A stretch of DNA of 27,717 nt from F23-D06 sp963620035 (lineage in GTDB: Bacteria > Bacteroidota > Bacteroidia > Bacteroidales > WCHB1-69): contig CAVEXN010000030.1 in NCBI GenBank assembly GCA_963620035.1, forward strand, positions 1-27,717. Reading direction: 5' to 3'. Both the position numbers and the translations under genes were made by a program. Shown here piece after piece: positions 1-6,189 of this stretch. Under the pieces are notes generated by a model. The model ran no database searches. It worked only from the letters and a program-made list of their open reading frames with translations, and had not been told where the DNA came from. Numbering within the stretch: position 1 is the stretch's first letter; the number at the start of each line of letters is the position of its first letter.

Positions 1-6
1 GCTCGG

Positions 7-26
7 AAAAGCATCCCCCGCGATGC
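7..26 (-). terminator. possible terminator of the PD-(D/E)XK nuclease gene
   Basis: Read on the minus strand, GCATC and GATGC arms (11-15 and 22-26) with a 6-nt loop are followed by four T residues. This lies about 100 nt beyond the nuclease stop codon. The stem is short and the T-tract brief, so this is only a plausible terminator. Confidence 0.35.
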
Positions 27-68
27 GGAGCGGAAATTTTTCGGGAATGAGGAATGTTTCCGCTCCGC
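25..68. repeat. perfect 12-bp inverted repeat
   Basis: GCGGAGCGGAAA at 25-36 is repeated exactly in reverse complement at 57-68 with a 20-nt loop. No clean T-tract follows on the plus strand. It may terminate a gene lying left of the window. The arm is similar to the terminator arm at 2679, which suggests a favoured terminator sequence in this genome. Confidence 0.5.
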
Positions 69-130
69 TATTCTTCCCCTATTCGGTATTCGACCACATT
101 ACTAAATCAAAGTGTATCAGATAAATACCT

Positions 131-1505
131 CTATGGTTGCTGATTGGTACAGCATTCATCAATCAGCGACTGATATGTCTTCAGTTTGGTGGTAAGGGCT
201 TCGAAGTTTACCCGTCCTTCTCCGAATACGTCTATTTCGTCAACAACGGCGATGGTCATATAGTTACCGGTTCCGAATCTGTTGGGGCGATGTATTTCAG
301 GAAATCTCCCATCGGCAAGTTTCATTAGTTTCTTGTGTTGTTCGTCCCTGACTTCGGAAGGGTCTCTGTCGCCGTCATGGCCGATCTTGAAACAGAGTTT
401 TCCTTGCTCGAACTGGAGGTACATTGTTCCGTCTTTTATTTCTGAGAAATGCCACCAGGCTCCAAGAAATCCGCCATTTGGGTTTGAAACATATTCCCAG
501 CAGTCGATGTCAAGCCTGCTCTCAAGTTCCATGTAGAATCCTTCCCATGCGTTCCATCCCCATTCCTTAACGGGAAGAGCCTTGTATTTCATCGTCTCTT
601 CTTCGATTGTCTGAAGATGTAGGCGGTAATGGAGCATAATGTCATTGTTTCCGGAATAAGCGCTCAGGCACTTCAGCATGTCTGAACGGTTAATCGTGCG
701 GTATCCGAGTTCCTCAATCTCCCTGAATTTGGATAGGGGCTCGTTGCCCGTCTTGACATAGGCATAGCAGAGGTCTTTGTTCATGCCGTGGTACTCCTCC
801 TCCACTACCTCCCTGTATCGTTGCAGTTGCTTGTCGTGGTGGGATGTATTTGTCTTGTCCTCAATGACTAGGACGGTGTTGTCGTTGACTTCCACCAAGA
901 CATCAATGCTCTGCCATTGCTTATAGACGTTGACTTGTCTTATTTCAAAGTCCTCGTTCTTGCCAAGAATCATCAGGAGGAAATCTTTGGATATCCGGTG
1001 CATTTCAGAATCAATAGATTCATATTTCTCATCTGCCCATGCGATCAGCCAGGCAATCATAGCGTCCTGACTTAATTCCGAAGTGGCAAAAGAGAAGATG
1101 TTGGGATGCTCGCTGATGTCGGATGAACTGAAAAGACTCTGGAGATCTGACAACTTTGGCTTAAGGATGGACATGTTGTCTCGAAGATAACGCCTGAGAC
1201 TTTCATAACCTTCCCCGTTTGTGACAATCTCTGAAAGACTGGTCTTCTTTTCTTGGATTGTTGCCACAAGTAGTGTGGCCAAATCGATAACTCTCCATAA
1301 GGGTAACTCTTCGCTCTGCCGTGACCAACGTTCACCTTCTGAAGCCCAACGCCATACCTTGGCGGAGAAATCATCGTTATTCCAAGATGCACTTCCTATT
1401 GAAAGGTACTTGGCATCGCCTGCGTCGGCGTCCAGATGCTCGTAATTTACATAAACTACAGGCTTATGAGAAAGCCAGCCGGGTGGTGGGGGTAGTTTTT
1501 TTCAT
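131..1505 (-). CDS. DUF6530-like domain fused to PD-(D/E)XK nuclease, frame break at start
   Basis: The C-terminal part (131-1282) is a PD-(D/E)XK nuclease-superfamily protein: IDVLVEV is followed by VLVIEDKTNTSHHDKQLQRY, giving the D...ExK core and the downstream Q of the PDDEXK_4 type. The 1282 start is a TTG, and the same frame stays open to 1501. The extra ~73 residues include HKPVVYVNY, FSAKVWRW and RWSRQSEELPLWRVIDLA, which resemble the DUF6530 family from memory, so the protein is about 457 residues long. No ATG, GTG or TTG lies in that upstream frame. The only ATGs (1505 and 1514) are one base out of frame, across an A7 tract (T7 at 1496-1502). Removing one A would join ATG to the domain. 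The gene is therefore frameshifted, slippage-dependent or mis-sequenced. A -7 element at 1630-1637 fits a start near 1505. The role is unknown; a defence or DNA-processing nuclease is possible. Confidence 0.7.
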
Positions 1506-1707
1506 TTGTTTCATTTTTAAGGTTTTTGTTTTGTCTATTTATTTACTTATCCAGCCTTGCGGAAAACATGTATAGCGATTATTTGAATCTGGAAGAATCC
1601 CTTGGTCAAATCCAAACGAATCGGTGCGGCAAATATAGTGTTTTCCTGTTGATTTTTCATCCGTTTTAAAAAATTTCTGGTGGGGTAAAATGTTGTATGT
1701 CAATATA
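1506..1707. other. AT-rich intergenic region
   Basis: Apart from the -7 element at 1630-1637 this is AT-rich leader and spacer DNA between the nuclease gene and the transposase remnant. I see no convincing ORF or hairpin. Confidence 0.5.
1630..1637 (-). promoter_or_regulatory. Bacteroidetes -7 element for the nuclease gene
   Basis: The minus strand reads TATATTTG, an exact TAnnTTTG match, about 125 nt upstream of the ATG at 1505. No TTTG is seen at the usual 19-21 nt spacing, so only the -7 half is supported. Confidence 0.45.
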
Positions 1708-1990
1708 TTAAATTGTCAATTCAGTCCAAGCCGTTTTAACCTGTTCATAGCGGCACACGTTGTAAACCAGGTTCGTCAGGGTGTTTCGGGCCGCATTCCG
1801 TGCAAAGCCCACCGCCCGGCTGTACATCCCGCGCAGGCTCTGCTCGCAATACCCGAACACATGTTTCACCCATGCCTGCGTCTGTTCCCCTCCCCGCGTC
1901 ACCCGTCCACAACTCATCGCCGTGTCCTTCCTTTATCGCCTTGCTCTCCTCGTGGGAGTTGCGCTGCCGGGGCGACTCCACGAAACTCCC
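1708..1990 (-). pseudogene. C-terminal remnant of IS5/IS1182-type transposase
   Basis: The 1708-1917 reading frame ends with KHVFGYCEQSL, then GMYSRAVGFARNAARNTLTN and LVYNVCRYEQV. This is the conserved C-terminus of IS5-superfamily DDE transposases (consensus roughly VEHVFGxxEQ...NLxYNxxRYEQ). A second frame just upstream (RNSHEESKAIKEGH, 1925-1966) looks like the preceding RNHPL-type segment, so a frameshift lies near 1917. Nothing upstream supplies the DDE catalytic core, and no terminal inverted repeats are visible. It is a dead insertion-sequence end lying immediately upstream of the HMA-protein promoter. Confidence 0.65.
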
Positions 1991-2063
1991 GTCTGTGACA
2001 CGCCCCGGTTCACTATCAGGTGCTCCTCCCTTTTCGGCGTTCTGTCAGTCAGCAATAATTTTG

Positions 2064-2071
2064 TATTTTTG
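2064..2071 (+). promoter_or_regulatory. -7 element for the HMA protein
   Basis: TATTTTTG matches TAnnTTTG and sits 40 nt upstream of the ATG at 2112. It abuts the transposase remnant, so an old insertion may have replaced the original upstream region. No clear -33 element is seen. Confidence 0.5.
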
Positions 2072-2111
2072 CCGCGTTTTTCACGAAAAGAAAATTTAAA
2101 ACTCAATACAA

Positions 2112-2654
2112 ATGAAAAAAATCATCTTATTTGCCTTAATGGCAGTAGCAACGCTGGGCACTTACGCCCAGAACCAGACGGTTGTCATCAAGACGAACGC
2201 TTCCCTCAATTGCCAGAAATGTACTGACCGCTTCAAAGACAATGTGCCTTTCTTCAAAGGCGTTGCGGATTACACTTACGACAAGACGAACGGACAGCTG
2301 ACCATCACTTACAATGCAAAGAAGACCGATGCCGCCCAACTGCGCCAGCAGATCAGCAAACTGGGTTACGATGCCGACAATGTGAAGGCTGACGCCGATG
2401 CACGCGCCAAACTTCCCGCTTGCTGCCGCAACGCCGGCTCCTGCGGTCACGATGCCAAAACCGCCACCACGGAACTTAAGTGCCAAGGCGCCGCCAACAA
2501 GGATGGTCACAAATGCCAGCACAAGTGTCAGGATGCCAACAAGGTGACGGGCAGTAAGGCTGCCACAACCACAACGGAACACAAGTGCCAAGGCGCTGCC
2601 AACGGCGAGCACAAATGCCAACACAAGTGCCCTAATGCGCAGAACAAACAGTGA
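2112..2654 (+). CDS. exported HMA-domain protein with Cys/His-rich repeat tail
   Basis: This is a 180-residue protein. Residues 1-20 form a signal peptide (MKKIILFALM...GTYAQ), so it acts outside the cytoplasm. Residues about 21-92 look like a heavy-metal-associated ferredoxin-like domain: NCQKC carries the metal-binding CxxC (C34, C37), followed by a GVADYTYD strand and an ISKLGYDAD end. The tail has CCRNAGSCGH and then two 21-residue repeats of the form KCQGAAN..HKCQHKC..AN, rich in Cys, His and Lys. The HMA fold suggests binding of Cu(I), Zn or a similar soft metal, and the tail looks like an added metal-chelating region. There is no transporter or metalloregulator next door, so the metal is unknown. 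A strong terminator follows, so it is probably monocistronic. Confidence 0.8.
   Translation: MKKIILFALMAVATLGTYAQNQTVVIKTNASLNCQKCTDRFKDNVPFFKGVADYTYDKTNGQLTITYNAKKTDAAQLRQQISKLGYDADNVKADADARAKLPACCRNAGSCGHDAKTATTELKCQGAANKDGHKCQHKCQDANKVTGSKAATTTTEHKCQGAANGEHKCQHKCPNAQNKQ
2478..2645 (+). repeat. two 63-bp repeats encoding Cys/His motif
   Basis: 2478-2540 and 2583-2645 encode near-identical 21-residue units (KCQGAANKDGHKCQHKC... and KCQGAANGEHKCQHKC...). They are separated by a 14-residue Thr/Ala-rich spacer that itself resembles the stretch before the first unit. This points to an internal duplication of the metal-binding tail. Confidence 0.75.
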
Positions 2655-2678
2655 TTAGCAGACTAAAGTTCTAATATC

Positions 2679-2725
2679 GCGAGGCGGAAATGGCTATCAG
2701 GTCGTTTCCGCCTCGCTTCTTTTTT
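2679..2725 (+). terminator. rho-independent terminator after HMA gene
   Basis: A perfect 12-bp stem (GCGAGGCGGAAA at 2679-2690, TTTCCGCCTCGC at 2705-2716) with a 14-nt loop is followed by TTCTTTTTT. It begins 24 nt after the stop codon. Confidence 0.85.
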
Positions 2726-2834
2726 GTCATTCAATTGAAACTGAAAACGGGAAAATACACGCAAAATGTATTTCTGTCTGAATGATGCAACAAGAATGCA
2801 TGCTGGTTCGTCATTATGATGTTGTCAAACGATT

Positions 2835-2954
2835 ATGAATATGAAAAAAATGCTATTACATTTAACATTATTAGGTGTTGTACCGTTTGGGGAGCAGATT
2901 ACGGCATCAGGCATGAACCATTTTGAAATCACCTCTATTGTGAAGGGGGCTTAG
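2835..2954 (+). CDS. small ORF, 39 aa, possible leader peptide
   Basis: A 39-residue ORF (MNMKKMLLHLTLLGVVPFGE...) ends 2 nt before the ATG of the next gene. The start resembles a signal peptide: positive charges followed by a hydrophobic run. Its GAAGGGGGC end could act as the ribosome-binding region of the 2957 gene, so translational coupling is conceivable. It could also be the decayed N-terminus of a larger exported protein. The function is unknown and its expression is unproven. Confidence 0.35.
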   Translation: MNMKKMLLHLTLLGVVPFGEQITASGMNHFEITSIVKGA

Positions 2955-2956
2955 GT

Positions 2957-3232
2957 ATGAAAACTGCGAAGACTACTCAAGCCCTTTTATGGGTGACTGT
3001 GATGGTTTTGGCTATTATAGTAGCCTTACAGACCCTGTTTGGTTCGCCTGGCGTTTTGCGCAACGATTACCAGAAAAGAGACACGATGATGTCCATCAAG
3101 TATTACCCTGGCAATGGCGATGAGCTGGAATATGACAGCGTTTATGTCAAGGGCGATACGGTAAAGTTTTACAACGGTCAAGACCTTATCCGGACTTCCG
3201 TGACATCCGAAAAGACGAAGCACTGCCGATAG
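2957..3232 (+). CDS. small membrane-anchored hypothetical protein, 91 aa
   Basis: I do not recognise this family. Residues about 9-28 (ALLWVTVMVLAIIVALQTLF) form one N-terminal hydrophobic anchor. The rest is polar with alternating Tyr/Asp (YYPGNGDELEYDSVYVKGDTV), suggesting a small beta-rich domain on the outer face of the inner membrane. It follows the 39-aa ORF by 2 nt and converges with the minus-strand operon ending at 3279. It has no neighbour that hints at a role. Confidence 0.6.
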   Translation: MKTAKTTQALLWVTVMVLAIIVALQTLFGSPGVLRNDYQKRDTMMSIKYYPGNGDELEYDSVYVKGDTVKFYNGQDLIRTSVTSEKTKHCR

Positions 3233-3278
3233 AAGATTAACTTGAACGGCTCAGTAAAAAGGGTGTTGTGTCAAGCGG

Positions 3279-3971
3279 TCACTTTTTCTTCATCGCGGCG
3301 ATGGAAAGGAACAGGCCGAGTGCCACTCCGCACAGGGCGGCAAAGAGCACCTGAAAGTCGCCGGGCAGACAGAATGTCAAGGTGTGTGCCGGAACCCAGA
3401 AGAGAGGTATCGTTTTCTTGAACACGAAGTTCCATTGTGTGTCCCAGTCCAGGTTGCGGATATGCTCGCCAATATGAACCGGACGAAGCAGGCAACGCGC
3501 ACTGCCGTTGTAGGAGGCGATGTGCATGTCGCTGATTTTGTGGATGGTCATAAAGACCGGTGCGAACGAGGAGTTCATCATCAGGCTGATGCAGAACGCA
3601 CCCGCCAGTTTCAGAAGGCAGAAGTTGCCGAACATGGCCTCTTTCACGCCGGCAAAGCAGGCGGCCTTTTCCATAAACGTGGGGATGCCGACTCTGAACA
3701 CGCTCATGGCCAGGGCTATCCACATGCCAAGCAAGCCCCAGACGATGAATTTCGGGAATACGCCGAATTCTTTGCTGCAATAGTAACCTTTCTTTATCCT
3801 CAGCCCGATCATCTCTCCGAACGTGGCCAGGATGCCGAATTTCAGGAATGCCATCCACAAGGGAAAGCGTTGCGTCAGCGAGCAGAACGTTTCATAAACC
3901 TGCTTGCTGACAAAGAAAGGGAGCAGGAAAAGAATGACTATGCAGAGGGCAATGAGGTCGTTTTTTTTCAT
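3279..3971 (-). CDS. integral membrane protein, Mpv17/PMP22-like
   Basis: A 230-residue protein with several hydrophobic segments (residues about 5-22, 38-52, 72-92, 120-140, 180-200 and 205-226) and a Lys-rich end. The last membrane stretches (TIPLFWVPAHTLTFCLPGDF, then VLFAALCGVALGLFLS) recall the Mpv17/PMP22-type membrane family, to which some Bacteroidetes proteins are assigned. This is a tentative match made by eye. It is the last gene of the minus-strand series, 30 nt after the DUF3078 gene. The substrate and function are unknown. Confidence 0.65.
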   Translation of the reverse strand: MKKNDLIALCIVILFLLPFFVSKQVYETFCSLTQRFPLWMAFLKFGILATFGEMIGLRIKKGYYCSKEFGVFPKFIVWGLLGMWIALAMSVFRVGIPTFMEKAACFAGVKEAMFGNFCLLKLAGAFCISLMMNSSFAPVFMTIHKISDMHIASYNGSARCLLRPVHIGEHIRNLDWDTQWNFVFKKTIPLFWVPAHTLTFCLPGDFQVLFAALCGVALGLFLSIAAMKKK

Positions 3972-4001
3972 GTCTGTGTGTGAATGGGGATCTCAGGGGG
4001 G

Positions 4002-5000
4002 TTAGAAACTGTATCCTATGCCGAGACCGACAACCTCCTTGAACTGCACGCGGGCTTTAGGTTCGCCGGGTGTGCCGTCGGGACCGGGCTTGCCGGCAAT
4101 CATCACCTGGTCGTAGTATTTCATTGAGGTCATCAGGCTTACGCTCAAGCATTTCAGGAAATTATAGGATATGGCGAGGTCCCAGTCTATGTCAAAGTTG
4201 CCGAAATGCTGTTTTTTAGAGGTATAGGGGGTGAAAAGCGTGACGGTGGAGATGATTTTCAGGTTCTTGATCCGGGTGTAGTTCACGCTTCCTTTGATGC
4301 TGAGACCGAGTGCGGCGCTCCCGGCGGGGCGGTACAGGTCGCCCATAATGTTTTCTTTTTCGGGCAGGCCGTAGCGGTCGCGCAGAATGGAGTCGCGGCA
4401 GTAGGTAAGACGTCCGGCCAGCGGGGAGACATAGACGGAGAAGATATCATTGGGCATGAAGTCGAGACCGAGGGAAAGGTCCGTGTAGGAGGGGGAAGCC
4501 CATTTGGATATCAGCGTCTTGTCGCCGGCATCGTTGTTGGCGTACTCATAGCCGGGTGCGTATTGGGTCTTGTGGCTGCCCAGGACGGAAAGATACCAGG
4601 ACGTGGCCAGTTTGTAGCCGAACTTGGAGGTGAGGTAGAGTTTGTCGTTCGACTTTCGCCAACTGGGGGTCAGGTCAGAGGAGTATAGTTCTCCGAGTTC
4701 CGTGTCGAGGTTGCTGTCCCAGGCGATGTTGTCTTTTTTGTATGACAGGGTCAAGTTGGCATAGACCACGCCCGTGACATTGTTGTTGCCGCCGGCGGCC
4801 CAGTTCCAGAATTGGGTTTGCGAGGCATTGAGCCCCACCATGCCCGTAAAGCGCCAATGTTTCACGCTGTCGGTGATTTCTGCCGATTTCACTTTGGTTT
4901 CCATAGCGGTTTTCGCCGCGCTCTTTTCATCTTGGGCCTGAAGTGCGGTGACAGAGATGCTTAAAAGTAGTAACGTCACGAAAAAGTGGTTGGGTTTCAT
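4002..5000 (-). CDS. DUF3078 outer-membrane protein
   Basis: A 332-residue protein with a signal peptide (MKPNHFFVTLLLLSISVTALQAQ, cleavage near 23). The body has the alternating polar/aromatic pattern of an outer-membrane beta-barrel and ends with an aromatic residue (VGLGIGYSF). The segment GLNASQTQFWNWAAGGNNN near residue 60 is the recognisable signature of DUF3078 proteins, which are common in Bacteroidales. No biochemical role is established. The gene lies 11 nt downstream of the arginase-fold gene in the same transcription direction. Confidence 0.8.
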   Translation of the reverse strand: MKPNHFFVTLLLLSISVTALQAQDEKSAAKTAMETKVKSAEITDSVKHWRFTGMVGLNASQTQFWNWAAGGNNNVTGVVYANLTLSYKKDNIAWDSNLDTELGELYSSDLTPSWRKSNDKLYLTSKFGYKLATSWYLSVLGSHKTQYAPGYEYANNDAGDKTLISKWASPSYTDLSLGLDFMPNDIFSVYVSPLAGRLTYCRDSILRDRYGLPEKENIMGDLYRPAGSAALGLSIKGSVNYTRIKNLKIISTVTLFTPYTSKKQHFGNFDIDWDLAISYNFLKCLSVSLMTSMKYYDQVMIAGKPGPDGTPGEPKARVQFKEVVGLGIGYSF

Positions 5001-5011
5001 GATGATTTTTT

Positions 5012-6187
5012 TTATTGATTAAGTTTGTTGAAGGCGCGCCACCATCTGCCGGGCACTTGGTCGTTGCAGGCTATCAAGTAGTCGTGTTTGGTGCAGGGCA
5101 AATAGCAGGTCTGTTTGGTGTCTTTGTCTTTGCTGATCATAGGCACGGCCATCCACCAGCGTCCGGTTTTTTTGCTGCAGAAGAATACAAGGTCTTCCAA
5201 TGCGCCGGACACGGCAATGCTGTATTGGCGGTAGTTGTCTTTCTCTCTGAAGTTGCTGTCATTGGGGCGGTTGATGAATCCCTCGATGAAGTACCAGAGG
5301 ATGTGCGCTATCAGTTGCGAGGTCTGGTTGCAATAGTCCAGGGTAGGGTCGTACTCGTAGATGCCGAACGAGGAGAGTTTGTCGCTCAGTCCGGCGTATT
5401 TGGCTATCTGGCAGATTTCTTCGCCGTAGAATCCGTTGGAGGATGCGTGTGGGCAACCGGGTGCGTCGGGGCGGCGCACCGCCGATATGTCAAAGGTGAT
5501 CATGTCGGCATTGCGCACAATGGGTTCCACGTCTTCAATGTTTTTGCGCATGGCGCCGACACGGTAGGTCTCAAAGAACAGGTCGTCCATAAGCTTGATG
5601 ACGGAGGGGCTGTTCATATAGGTCTGGTATCCGATGTTGGCATAGTTGAGCAGGAAGTTGGGCTGTTGCAAGACGATCTTGTTCAGGTAGCGGTCGGAGC
5701 GTATCGGCGAATGCTCGTCGCCGAGGTCAAAGCGGGAGTCCACTGCAACCAGGTTGGTGACGCGTTCTATTTTCTCGTAGGCGCGGTAGTTGGCGAACGC
5801 CAAGTCGTTGCTTCCACCTAGTATGAGCGGTATGACGTTGTGTTCCAACAGATGGGCACAGATGGCGGAGACTATTTCGTAGGTGTCGTCAACGGTTTTG
5901 CCAATGCGGACGTTGCCCAAGTCGATGATGCGGACGGGTGCGTTCCAGGCATAGAGTTGATAGAACTGCCGCCTGATTTCGTCCGGTGCGAGCGCACAGG
6001 AACTGTTCTGCCAGCTGTTCCGGGCTTCGGGCACGCCAAGAATCGCTATTTGAGCCTCGTCGATGTCAAGGGATGCGGCCGGATTGTACTGAAGAATGTA
6101 CGAGAGCAGCCTGTCGTTGTCTTGTTCCTCCTCGAGAAGGCCGAGCGTAGCGATGTCAACGGGGTCGAAATAGAGTGAAAGGTACAT
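5012..6187 (-). CDS. arginase/formimidoylglutamase-fold protein, probably inactive
   Basis: A 391-residue protein with the layout of the ureohydrolase (arginase/agmatinase/formimidoylglutamase) family. The three metal-binding segments can be found but are altered. The usual GGDHS is GGSND (124-128, ligand His to Asn). The usual DAHxD is DSRFD (150-154, central His to Arg). The SxDxD region is TFDISAVRRPDAPG (D233 kept, second Asp to Ser235). An extra C-terminal ~80 residues (YSIAVSGALEDLVFFCSKKT onwards) are not part of the usual fold. A binuclear Mn site is unlikely, so a structural or binding role is inferred. The gene starts 2 nt after topA and is followed closely by the DUF3078 gene. No histidine- or arginine-degradation genes are nearby. 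Confidence 0.75.
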   Translation of the reverse strand: MYLSLYFDPVDIATLGLLEEEQDNDRLLSYILQYNPAASLDIDEAQIAILGVPEARNSWQNSSCALAPDEIRRQFYQLYAWNAPVRIIDLGNVRIGKTVDDTYEIVSAICAHLLEHNVIPLILGGSNDLAFANYRAYEKIERVTNLVAVDSRFDLGDEHSPIRSDRYLNKIVLQQPNFLLNYANIGYQTYMNSPSVIKLMDDLFFETYRVGAMRKNIEDVEPIVRNADMITFDISAVRRPDAPGCPHASSNGFYGEEICQIAKYAGLSDKLSSFGIYEYDPTLDYCNQTSQLIAHILWYFIEGFINRPNDSNFREKDNYRQYSIAVSGALEDLVFFCSKKTGRWWMAVPMISKDKDTKQTCYLPCTKHDYLIACNDQVPGRWWRAFNKLNQ

Positions 6188-6189
6188 GG

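Noticed and set aside
7..68. Replication origin or attachment site at the left edge
   Set aside because: The inverted repeats look like terminators; no DnaA-box cluster, AT-rich unwinding region or integrase is nearby.
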